Positions 6,968-14,684 of a DNA stretch of 21,645 nucleotides are shown here, piece by piece. A program made the position numbers and the translations under genes. The DNA is from SZUA-186 sp041552135 (GTDB taxonomy: Bacteria > Pseudomonadota > Gammaproteobacteria > UBA9214). The notes beneath the pieces were generated by a model that saw only the letters and a list, made by a program, of their open reading frames with translations, was not told the origin of the DNA and made no database searches. Position 1 is the stretch's first letter. The number at the start of each line of letters is the position of its first letter. The DNA is taken from contig JBFELL010000030.1 in NCBI GenBank assembly GCA_041552135.1, forward strand, positions 1-21,645. Reading direction: 5' to 3'.

Positions 6968-9502
6968 ATGCAATCCGCCCCATCAAGAAACGCGCCCTGC
7001 CCCTGCGGCAGCGGCAAAAAATACAAACGCTGCTGCGGACAGGGTGCCACTGGAAAGTCCGCCGCTGCGGACAGTCTGCAGCAGCTGATGAAACTCTACC
7101 AGCAGGGCAATTTCCAGGCCGCCGGCCACCAGGCCGAACAACTGCTGCGCCAGCAGCCGGACGATGCCACCGTGCTCGAGATCGCCGGCGTGCTTGCCCT
7201 GCAGCTCGGCAAAACGGAACTGGCCGTGGAACGCCTGCAGAAACAGACCCGGCTGCAGCCCGACAATGCCCTCGCCCACAGCAACCTGTGCATGGCACTG
7301 CACACGCTCGGCCGTGACGAGGACGCCTTCAGTGCCGGGCAGACGGCGATCCGGCTGGACCCGAAACTGGCCGATGCCTGGAACAACCTCGGCAATATCT
7401 ACAAGTCAGGCAACCACCTGGAAGGCGCGCTGGAACATTATGAGAAGGCACTGCAGCTGGACGGCAGGGACCCGCGGGTGCACGTCAACGCCGGCTCCAC
7501 CAGCCAGCTTCTCGGTGACCTGGACACCGCTGAAAAACGCTATCGGGCAGCCATCAAACTGGCCCCGGACTTCGCAGCGGCCTGGAACAACCTCGGTGCC
7601 GTCTGCCAGAAACAGCGCCAGTACGAGGCAGCGGACAGACACTTCCGGCATGCCCTGAAGCTGCAACCCGGCAACCCCGAGACCCTGACCAACCTTGGCT
7701 CGCTGCAGCTGGAGCAGGGCGATATCGATACCGCCAGAAAGACGCTGGAGGACGTCACCCGGGACCACCCTGACTACACCGGCGCCTGGGTGAACCTCGG
7801 TGCGCTGCACGAGAGCAGAAACGACCACGAGGCCGCGCAGCTGTGCTACGACAGGGCGCTGCTGCACGAGCCGGAGAATGCCACGGTGCACTGCAATCTC
7901 GGTTACAGCCTGTTCGAGACCGGGGAGCAGAAGCCGGCCATCGAGCACTTCGTCCGTGCCCTGAAGACCGACCCCAATTCGGCCAAGGCGCTTGCCGGTC
8001 TCGGCAAGGCCATGCTGCGACAGGACGACATCGACGAGGCAAGGCAATACATCGGCAAGGCACAGCAAATTGCGCCGTGGGACCCCTATGTCCGCATCGC
8101 CAGTGCACAGCTTGCCACCGACACCCGCAGGTTTTCCGAAGCGGAGCCAGCCTGGCAGGATGTGATCGCCATGCGTCCCGACATGAGCGAGGGCTATATC
8201 GGCCTGGCGAGGATGCATGCCGACATGAACCGCCCCGACGATGCGCGGCAGGCATTTCTCAGCGGCGAACAGGCCGGCGCCACCAGCCTCGGCCTCTACC
8301 ACAGGTGGAGTGCCGCAGAAGAGAAAAACAACCGGCTGGATGAGGCGGAACGCCTGGCGGAGAAGGCGCTCGAAATCGACCCGGCGTACCCCGGCCTGGT
8401 GATCCTGCGCGCCAAGCTCGCGTACCGTCGCGGAGAACATGACGCCGCACTGGCGTTGCTTGGCCAGATTGACAAGGATGCCATCAGGAATCGCGAAACG
8501 CGGGCGACTTACCTGTTCGAGCTGGGCGAGGTCAACGACAAGCTGGGAAATTACCCGGCGGCCTTCGCCGCCTATGACGAGGCCAACCGCATCAAGAATG
8601 AATACGTCGGCCGGGTCTATGACGAAGACGCGGATCGCCAGCGGTTCACCGACTGGAAGACCTTCTTCAACCGGGACAACTGGGACCGGTTGCGCGGGGT
8701 TCCGCTGGACGACAGCAACACCCGACCACGCCCGGTGTTCATCGTCGGCTTCCCCCGCTCCGGCACCAGCCTGCTGGAGCAGATCCTCGGCTCACACCCG
8801 GCAGTCGCGCCGGCGGGTGAGCTGACCTGGATGCACGATCTCGCCGGCGAACCGGGCCAGGCCATTATCGGCAGCGACATGCCCTACCCCGACCTGCTGC
8901 TCGACCCGGATGCACCGCTGGACCAGGGCAAGCTGGCGGCGATGCGGGACTACTACCTGGACAATATCCGGGAACTGGGTATCACCGATGCAGACACACG
9001 CTGGGTCACCGACAAGATGCCGCACAATGCCATTCACCTTGGCCTGATCGCCCTGCTGTTTCCGGAGTCACCGATAATCCACATTTCCCGGCATCCGTTC
9101 AATTCCTGCCTGTCCGCCTATTTCGCCAATTTCAAATCCTCGCACCGCTACACCTCCAGCCTGGAGGGCACCGCGAAACACTACCGGCAGGTGATGGAGA
9201 TGCTGGATCATTACCGCACAACACTGCAACCGCGATATCTGGAGATCCACTACGAAGACCTGGTGGATAACCAGGAAGCCGTAACCCGGCAGGTGCTGGA
9301 GTTCATCGGCGCGCCCTGGGATGAGGCCTGCCTGGAGCATTACAAGAGCAAGCGCGTCATCAGGACTGCCAGCTACGAGCAGGTCACCCGGAAGGTCTAC
9401 CGCTCGTCGCTGCACCGCTATCGTAACTACGCAGACGCGGTAAAACCGCTGATCCCGATACTGGAGCCGGTACTGGAGCGCTTCGGCTATACAACAGAGT
9501 GA
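6968..9502 (+). CDS. SEC-C / TPR-repeat sulfotransferase
   Basis: An 844-residue three-part protein. The first ~25 residues hold a SEC-C zinc motif, NAPCPCGSGKKYKRCC, like the SecA C-terminus. From about residue 35 to 560 there are at least ten TPR repeats (many AWNNLG / HSNLC-type units), often involved in protein binding. The C-terminal ~270 residues are a sulfotransferase domain: the PAPS phosphate-binding loop FIVGFPRSGTSLLEQIL near residue 590 and the 3'-phosphate motif HISRHPFNSCLSAYF near residue 705. It should transfer sulfate from PAPS to a protein or glycan; the acceptor is unknown. The ATG at 6968 has GGGAG 9 bases upstream; a GTG at 6959 overlaps that site and is less likely. It is monocistronic, with no signal peptide, hence cytoplasmic. 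Confidence 0.88.
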   Translation: MQSAPSRNAPCPCGSGKKYKRCCGQGATGKSAAADSLQQLMKLYQQGNFQAAGHQAEQLLRQQPDDATVLEIAGVLALQLGKTELAVERLQKQTRLQPDNALAHSNLCMALHTLGRDEDAFSAGQTAIRLDPKLADAWNNLGNIYKSGNHLEGALEHYEKALQLDGRDPRVHVNAGSTSQLLGDLDTAEKRYRAAIKLAPDFAAAWNNLGAVCQKQRQYEAADRHFRHALKLQPGNPETLTNLGSLQLEQGDIDTARKTLEDVTRDHPDYTGAWVNLGALHESRNDHEAAQLCYDRALLHEPENATVHCNLGYSLFETGEQKPAIEHFVRALKTDPNSAKALAGLGKAMLRQDDIDEARQYIGKAQQIAPWDPYVRIASAQLATDTRRFSEAEPAWQDVIAMRPDMSEGYIGLARMHADMNRPDDARQAFLSGEQAGATSLGLYHRWSAAEEKNNRLDEAERLAEKALEIDPAYPGLVILRAKLAYRRGEHDAALALLGQIDKDAIRNRETRATYLFELGEVNDKLGNYPAAFAAYDEANRIKNEYVGRVYDEDADRQRFTDWKTFFNRDNWDRLRGVPLDDSNTRPRPVFIVGFPRSGTSLLEQILGSHPAVAPAGELTWMHDLAGEPGQAIIGSDMPYPDLLLDPDAPLDQGKLAAMRDYYLDNIRELGITDADTRWVTDKMPHNAIHLGLIALLFPESPIIHISRHPFNSCLSAYFANFKSSHRYTSSLEGTAKHYRQVMEMLDHYRTTLQPRYLEIHYEDLVDNQEAVTRQVLEFIGAPWDEACLEHYKSKRVIRTASYEQVTRKVYRSSLHRYRNYADAVKPLIPILEPVLERFGYTTE

Positions 9503-9529
9503 GCGTAGCGGCCGGCAGGCGTGGCAGGA

Positions 9530-10228
9530 TCAGTCTGTGCCGCCCGACGGCTGCCCGGTCGCGGCAACGCCACCGGCCGACTTGTCATGCTCATTCCAGG
9601 CTGAGTCATTGCGTGATTCGAGTTCCGCGATGACGCCGTCCAGGCCTTTATCGCGGATCTGCTGCGAGAACATGGAACGGTGCGTCGTCGCCAGGCTCAC
9701 ACCCTCGACCACGATGTCATAGATCAACCACTGACCTGAGGTCCTGTGCATACGGAAGTTGACGTGCACCGGCGGCCCTCCAGGCTGGTCGACCAGGCCA
9801 TGAACGACCACCTTGGTCTTTTTCTCCGTATCGCGCACCGGGATAAACTCGATGGTCTGGTCCCGGTACTCCGTGACGGAACGCAGGTAGTTGTTCAGCA
9901 GCAGGTCACGGAATTCATCGGCGAAGGCACGCCGCTGCTCCGGGGAAGCCGTGCGCCAGTACTTGCCCATCACCCAGCGTGACAGGGTCATGAAATCGAC
10001 ATGCGGCAACAGATGCTCATAGGCTATTGCCCGCAGGCGCACCGTGTCCTCAAGCACATCGGGGTCCTGTTCGACAATGGCCAGGACCGTGTCGTGTCTG
10101 TCCTTCAGCAGCTCCACCGGCCCCCGTTCCTCCGCCATCGCCAGGCCGGGGGGACCCGGTAGCAACAGCGACACAAAGAGCACAGCCATCATGCCGCAGA
10201 GACTGCGGCAAGCGCGCGGTCGCATCAT
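9530..10228 (-). CDS. MlaC/Ttg2D-family periplasmic lipid-binding protein
   Basis: A 232-residue secreted protein. The signal peptide (about residues 1-32, ending AMA before EERG) is followed by the MlaC-family pattern: ...LLPHVDFMTLSRWVMGKYWRTASPEQRRAFADEFRDLLLNNYLRSVTEY, the KVVVHG strand, and GQWLIYDIVVEGVSLATTHRSMFSQQI at the end. MlaC shuttles phospholipids between outer-membrane MlaA and the inner-membrane MlaFEDB complex; HpnM of hopanoid clusters is in the same family. No mla genes are nearby. It diverges from an operon with an RND transporter and LolA-like protein, so a lipid-carrier role there is plausible. ATG at 10228 has AAGGG upstream; the longer frame to 10273 lacks support. 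It is convergent with the sulfotransferase gene. Confidence 0.87.
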   Translation of the reverse strand: MMRPRACRSLCGMMAVLFVSLLLPGPPGLAMAEERGPVELLKDRHDTVLAIVEQDPDVLEDTVRLRAIAYEHLLPHVDFMTLSRWVMGKYWRTASPEQRRAFADEFRDLLLNNYLRSVTEYRDQTIEFIPVRDTEKKTKVVVHGLVDQPGGPPVHVNFRMHRTSGQWLIYDIVVEGVSLATTHRSMFSQQIRDKGLDGVIAELESRNDSAWNEHDKSAGGVAATGQPSGGTD

Positions 10229-10398
10229 TCTTTTTTCCCTTCTGGATTCACAGTTCCCACCCCCGGTGACCATCTGCTCAGTGAGACCTGCATTTTATTC
10301 ATGAAGTTCATAAGGATAGGGGGTTATTGACGAAAAACGAAGCCCCCTGAGACAGAAAAATCGCCACCGGGCCTGAGCCTGGTTGTGCTCCATTTCTA

Positions 10399-10427
10399 TT
10401 GCCAACCTGAGAAGGCCCATATAACAT
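10399..10427 (+). promoter_or_regulatory. Candidate sigma70 promoter of the six-gene operon
   Basis: TTGCCA (10399-10404, five of six with TTGACA), a 17-base spacer, and TAACAT (10422-10427, four of six with TATAAT). It lies in an AT-rich stretch 46 bases upstream of the first ATG at 10473. A second TTGACT (10430-10435) has no good -10 partner. No CRP-type TGTGA-N6-TCACA site is visible in the 10229-10472 intergenic region, which it shares with the divergent MlaC-family gene. Confidence 0.4.
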
Positions 10428-10472
10428 ATTGACTTAAAAGTAATTAGAAGACAAAGGAAGAGAACCACCACC

Positions 10473-11258
10473 ATGACAAAAGGCACCCTGTTTGCATTGC
10501 TGCTGTTGATCAGCGCCCCTTTGATGGCTGTGGAAATTCCGGCAGAAATCAGGGCCTGCCTGAAGCAGAACCTGCCGGCAACCACCTCCGTGCAATCCAT
10601 CGAACTGCGCGCCAGGGACCGCGGCAACTACGAGCAGGTCATGAATGCCGACGTGTTCTGGAAACGCTGCGGCGAACAGACATCCAGTGTCATGATGCAT
10701 TTCAGCGAACCGGTCGACATCCGGGGTGCACGCTTCCTGATCAAGCAGCAGGAGCCGCAAAACGAGATGTACATCTACATGCCGGGGCTGTTCAAGGTAC
10801 GGCGTATCACCTCCAGGAAGATCTCGAGTTCGGTCATGGGGACGGACTTTTCCTACGAGGACTTCGAACGCCTGCACGGCGTGCTGAGCGATTTGCGCAT
10901 GGAGCAGTTTCCCGATGATGTCGTATCCGGCAAGCCGGTATATGTCCTCACGAGCTATCCCGATGAAAGCTCGGGTTATGTAAAGATCGCCAGCTACATC
11001 GACAAGCAGACCTGTGTGGTACTGAAAACCGAACTCTACGAAAGTGGCCACCAGCTGCGCAAGCTGATGACGATCGATCCGGCAGCCGTGAAAAAAACCG
11101 GCGACATCTGGTATCCGGCCGAACTGCTGATGAAGGACCTGCGGGACAAGACCGAAACCCGCCTGCTGGTGCGGAGCATAAAGACCGATGTCACACTGGA
11201 TGACAGCCTGTTCGACGAGAACCAGCTGAAGCAGGCCAGGATTCCCGCGATTGACTAG
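10473..11258 (+). CDS. LolA-like outer-membrane lipoprotein-sorting protein
   Basis: A 261-residue secreted protein. The signal peptide (MTKGTLFALLLLISAPLMA, cleavage after residue 19) precedes a domain like the 'outer membrane lipoprotein-sorting protein' family: an R-x-RDRG-type first strand, MHFSEPVDIRGARFLIKQQ, EMYIYMPGLFKVRRI, SSSVMGTDFSYEDFERL, then YVLTSYPDESSGYVKI and a final ADDSLFDENQL-like end (DDSLFDENQLKQARI). These proteins share the LolA/LolB half-barrel fold and are typically encoded directly before an RND/MMPL exporter, as here (5-base gap). The likely role is to carry a lipid or lipoprotein across the periplasm for the transporter. AGGAAGAG lies upstream of the ATG. First gene of the operon. 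Confidence 0.8.
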   Translation: MTKGTLFALLLLISAPLMAVEIPAEIRACLKQNLPATTSVQSIELRARDRGNYEQVMNADVFWKRCGEQTSSVMMHFSEPVDIRGARFLIKQQEPQNEMYIYMPGLFKVRRITSRKISSSVMGTDFSYEDFERLHGVLSDLRMEQFPDDVVSGKPVYVLTSYPDESSGYVKIASYIDKQTCVVLKTELYESGHQLRKLMTIDPAAVKKTGDIWYPAELLMKDLRDKTETRLLVRSIKTDVTLDDSLFDENQLKQARIPAID

Positions 11259-11263
11259 CCTGC

Positions 11264-14005
11264 ATGCGCATCCTCGATAGAATCTCCGGGCTGGTATCAA
11301 GATCAACCGGCCTTATTCTGGTACTGACCATCCTGCTGACAAGCCTGGCAGTCACCCGCATCGTGGATCCTGCCAGCGGCGAGATGCGCCTGGAAATCGA
11401 TCCATCCACCAACCGCCTGCTGTCCGAAGACAATGAGGCGCGCGCCTTCTACGACCGTGTTCGGCGCATGTTCGGCAGCGACGAGACACTGGTCATCACG
11501 CTGACGTCCGATGACATATTCACGGCCGACAACTTTCGCCGCATCGACCGGATCACCCGTCGAATCGATGACCTCGAGTCTGTGCATCACGTATCGTCGC
11601 TGACCAATGCACTGGATATCCGCAGCATTGACGACAGCCTGGATATTGCACCGTTCATTGAAAACGTCACCGACGATCCGGCCACCATCGCCGACGTCCG
11701 GCGGCGAGTCCTTGGCAACCCCATCTATGCAGGCAGCCTGGTATCAAAAGCGGGCGATGCCACCGCGCTGGTGGTTCATTTTCTCGACATCTCCGATCGG
11801 CAGTATATCCGCAGCGGCCTGCACGGGAAGATCTCGGCCATTGTCGAGGAGGAAAAAGGCGACAACACGGTCTGGCTCACCGGTGCACCGCACTTCAAGG
11901 TCGCCATTATCGACATCCTTATCCATGACCTGATATGGACACCGCCATTCATCACCCTCATCCTGGCCATCATTCTGGCGATTTCGTTCCGCACCGCCCT
12001 CGGGGTTGTTGCACCCCTGCTGACCGTGGGCTTCGGCGTCATTATCAGCCTCGGCCTCATCACCGCGCTGGGCTACTCGCTCAGCATGATCTCCGTGCTG
12101 GTCCCGCCGCTGCTGATGATTCTCGGCTTGTCCTACTCGGTGCACGTGGTCTCGGAGTATCACCAGAAGCGTCTCACGACCGATGACCGGGTGGCGCTGG
12201 TCAGGGCGACACTGCACGAGGTCATGTTACCGGTGCTCCTGACCGGACTGACCACCATCGCGGGTTTCCTCGCCCTGATAGCCAACCCGATTTCTGCAGT
12301 GCGTGAATTCGGTATCCTGTCCACGATCGGCGTCGTGATCATCACCCTGCTGTCGGTCACCTTCACGCCTGCCCTGCTCATGTTCCTGGACCGGGGCAGG
12401 ACCGCAAAGGGCGGGGCGGCACCAGCCGGCACACGCGCCTTCGACCGCTTTGTGGACCGCATCGCGCTGTTCGATCTCAGGAACCGCGCCTGGATCTTCA
12501 CCCTGTCAGGTGTCCTGTTTGCCGCTGCCCTTTTGGGTATGAACAGCATCCGTGTCAGCACGGATTTCATGAACAGCTTCGATGCCGAATCAGAGGTGCG
12601 TCAGGGCTTCGAGGTCGTCAACGACAAGCTGGGGGGCGCCAATCCGCTGTATATCGTGGTCGAGGGGACCCGGCCGGACACCTTCAAGGAACCGGAAAAC
12701 CTTGCCGTGCTGCGGGAACTGCAGGACTGGCTTGTTGCCCGGCCACAGATCGGCGGCACCACTTCGGTGGCGGACTATCTGATGCTGGTCAACCAGGCCT
12801 TCAATGACAACGATCCGGCCTTCTACCGGATCCCGGAGAGCCGCACACTGATCACCCAGCTGCTGTTCCTGAGTGCAAACGAGGAACTCGACCGGATCGT
12901 CGACAGCCGCTACCAGACCACCAACATCATCGTGCGCTCCAAGACCATCCAGTCAGATGACATGTCGGAGCTGATCGCGCAGATCAACGACCGGCTTGCC
13001 GGGCTGCCGGAACACCTCACAGCCACGGTCACCGGCAACCCGGTCCTGATCAACGAGACCCTTTCGGAAATCGTGGTCGGACAGGCACGCAGTGTCGGCC
13101 TCGCGCTGGTCATCGTCTACGCCATCCTGTCGCTGATGTTCATGTCGCTGCGCATCGGCTTCATCGCGCTGATCCCGAACGTCCTGCCGGTGGTGGTCTA
13201 TTTCGGCTCGCTCGGCTTCTTCGGCATCAGCCTGAACCCCAGCACGAGTCTGATCGCACCCATGGTGCTGGGTATCGCCATCGACGACACCATCCACTAT
13301 TTCGCCCGTTTCAGCCGCGAGGTCAGGCGCTATGCGGATGACCGCAAGGCCACCATCCTGGCCCTCAAGGCGGTCGGCCGGCCGGTGACCTATACCTCCA
13401 TCGGCCTGTGCCTGGGCTTCCTTGTACTGACCACCAGCGAACTCAGCATGCAGGTGCAGGTCGGCATCATGGCGGCCTACGCCCTTGCGATTGCCTGGCT
13501 TGGCGACTTCCTGCTGACACCGGCACTCTGCGCCAGCGTGCGCATCACCACCCTTTGGGACGTGCTGACCCTGGACCTCGGCGAGAACCCGCAGGAGTCC
13601 ATTCCCCTGCTGAAGGGTCTGCGCAAGTCGCAGGCACGCATCGTCGCCATCATGTCGCGCGTCATCGAGGTACCCGCGGGCCGGCGCATCATTACGGAAG
13701 GCGAAACCGGCAAGGAAATGTACGTGGTGATCGACGGCAGGCTCTGCACCACCATTGCCGGCGAGCATGGGCCGGTGGAACTGGCAACACACAGCCGCGG
13801 CGACGTGGTCGGCGAGGCCGGCCTGTTCTTCGAAACCCGCACGGCAAATGTCGATACGCTGGAGGACAGCCGCCTGCTGCGCATCACCCAGGAAAATCTC
13901 GACCGCCTGAGCCGACGCTATCCCTATATTGCCACCAAGGTATTCAGAAACCTGAACAAGGTGCTGGCCACACGATTATTTACCACAACACACAGGCTGG
14001 CATGA
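11264..14005 (+). CDS. RND/MMPL-family transporter with C-terminal cyclic-nucleotide-binding domain
   Basis: A 913-residue inner-membrane protein. TM1 (~16-34), a periplasmic loop to ~225, TM2-6 (~225-375), TM7 (~408-427), a second loop to ~610 and TM8-12 (~610-760) give the duplicated RND/MMPL layout. TM10 has the acidic pair D674-D675 (GIAIDDTIHY), but the equivalent place in TM4 is S290-Y291-S292 (GLSYSVH), without an acid. Residues ~785-905 form a cNMP-binding domain: AGRRIITEGETGKEMYVVIDGRL, then a phosphate-binding cassette G850-E851-AGLFFET-R859-TA, keeping the ligand-contacting Glu and Arg. The family exports lipids or hydrophobic molecules; the cytoplasmic sensor suggests direct gating by cAMP or cGMP. 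There is no clear ribosome site; the start is 5 bases after the previous stop, suggesting coupling. Confidence 0.85.
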   Translation: MRILDRISGLVSRSTGLILVLTILLTSLAVTRIVDPASGEMRLEIDPSTNRLLSEDNEARAFYDRVRRMFGSDETLVITLTSDDIFTADNFRRIDRITRRIDDLESVHHVSSLTNALDIRSIDDSLDIAPFIENVTDDPATIADVRRRVLGNPIYAGSLVSKAGDATALVVHFLDISDRQYIRSGLHGKISAIVEEEKGDNTVWLTGAPHFKVAIIDILIHDLIWTPPFITLILAIILAISFRTALGVVAPLLTVGFGVIISLGLITALGYSLSMISVLVPPLLMILGLSYSVHVVSEYHQKRLTTDDRVALVRATLHEVMLPVLLTGLTTIAGFLALIANPISAVREFGILSTIGVVIITLLSVTFTPALLMFLDRGRTAKGGAAPAGTRAFDRFVDRIALFDLRNRAWIFTLSGVLFAAALLGMNSIRVSTDFMNSFDAESEVRQGFEVVNDKLGGANPLYIVVEGTRPDTFKEPENLAVLRELQDWLVARPQIGGTTSVADYLMLVNQAFNDNDPAFYRIPESRTLITQLLFLSANEELDRIVDSRYQTTNIIVRSKTIQSDDMSELIAQINDRLAGLPEHLTATVTGNPVLINETLSEIVVGQARSVGLALVIVYAILSLMFMSLRIGFIALIPNVLPVVVYFGSLGFFGISLNPSTSLIAPMVLGIAIDDTIHYFARFSREVRRYADDRKATILALKAVGRPVTYTSIGLCLGFLVLTTSELSMQVQVGIMAAYALAIAWLGDFLLTPALCASVRITTLWDVLTLDLGENPQESIPLLKGLRKSQARIVAIMSRVIEVPAGRRIITEGETGKEMYVVIDGRLCTTIAGEHGPVELATHSRGDVVGEAGLFFETRTANVDTLEDSRLLRITQENLDRLSRRYPYIATKVFRNLNKVLATRLFTTTHRLA

Positions 14006-14039
14006 CACTCAACAGCCGCATGGCGGCCGGAAGGTAATA

Positions 14040-14609
14040 ATGGAAAACAATAACAAGACAAGAGAAATCGCCGAAATTGTGGAAAACGCCCTGTCGGATT
14101 TCCGCAAGGGTATGGAAGCCAGGGAACAGCTGAGCATCCGTATTGGCCGGCGCACCACGCAGATCATCCGCTTCGGCATGTTTGGACTGTCGGTTCTTGG
14201 ACTCGCCCTGTTCTACCTGATCTTCATCTTGACGAAAGACTTCGCCACCATCACTGATGAAATGGAGCGCATGTCGGGCTACCTGGACACGATGGAAGGC
14301 AACTTCACATCGGTTGCCACCGACATGACCAGCATCCGCCAGACCCTGCATGTCCTCAATGACAACGTCATGGTCATGCCGGTGATCAGCCGCACGGTCG
14401 GCAACATGGACGCCAGCCTGGCGGCCATGAGCGGCGACCTGCGGACCGTCACCGGCCAGATGGCCAGCATGAACAGCAACATGGCGAGTGTGAACGGCAA
14501 CATGCAGATCATGAACAAGCAGATTAGCGACATGAACCTGGTAATGGGCCACATGGCCGGTAACGTCAACCAGATATCCAAGCCTATGAAAATGTTTCCG
14601 TTCCAGTAA
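14040..14609 (+). CDS. Membrane-anchored Met/Asn-rich heptad coiled-coil protein
   Basis: A 189-residue protein of no family that I recognise. A basic cytoplasmic N-terminus (RIGRRTTQIIR) precedes one transmembrane helix (about residues 44-64), so the rest should be periplasmic. From residue 75 there is a strict 7-residue rhythm: hydrophobic pairs at 75/78, 82/85, 89/92, 96/99, 103/106, 110/113, then, after P114 and a phase shift, 120/123 through 176/179. Most core residues are Met (21 Met in all), and in the second block the position after the second core residue is often Asn (145, 152, 159, 166). This predicts a rod about 15 heptads long. GGAAGG lies 5 bases before the ATG. Perhaps a bridge or adaptor for the transporter encoded just upstream. 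Confidence 0.75.
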   Translation: MENNNKTREIAEIVENALSDFRKGMEAREQLSIRIGRRTTQIIRFGMFGLSVLGLALFYLIFILTKDFATITDEMERMSGYLDTMEGNFTSVATDMTSIRQTLHVLNDNVMVMPVISRTVGNMDASLAAMSGDLRTVTGQMASMNSNMASVNGNMQIMNKQISDMNLVMGHMAGNVNQISKPMKMFPFQ

Positions 14610-14684
14610 AATGCAACACATGCCCTGGGCAGCCGCTCCCGTACCGTTCGGCTAGCAACCCACTGATACGAGGCGAGAACACCG

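Noticed and set aside
7406..8440. 344-codon minus-strand frame
   Set aside because: It lies antisense within the TPR part of the sulfotransferase gene, which has clear repeats; there is no ribosome site or recognisable domain.
10310..10355. GGGGG/CCCCC hairpin as a terminator or attenuator before the operon
   Set aside because: The paired arms are only five to six bases around a ~20-base A-rich loop and no U-run follows; too weak to call.
10229..10472. CRP (cAMP receptor) operator between the MlaC-family gene and the operon
   Set aside because: I looked because cAMP is implicated, but no TGTGA-N6-TCACA-like site is present.
12953..13792. 279-codon minus-strand frame
   Set aside because: It is antisense to the RND-CNB gene, with His/Asp/Gln-rich composition and no motif.
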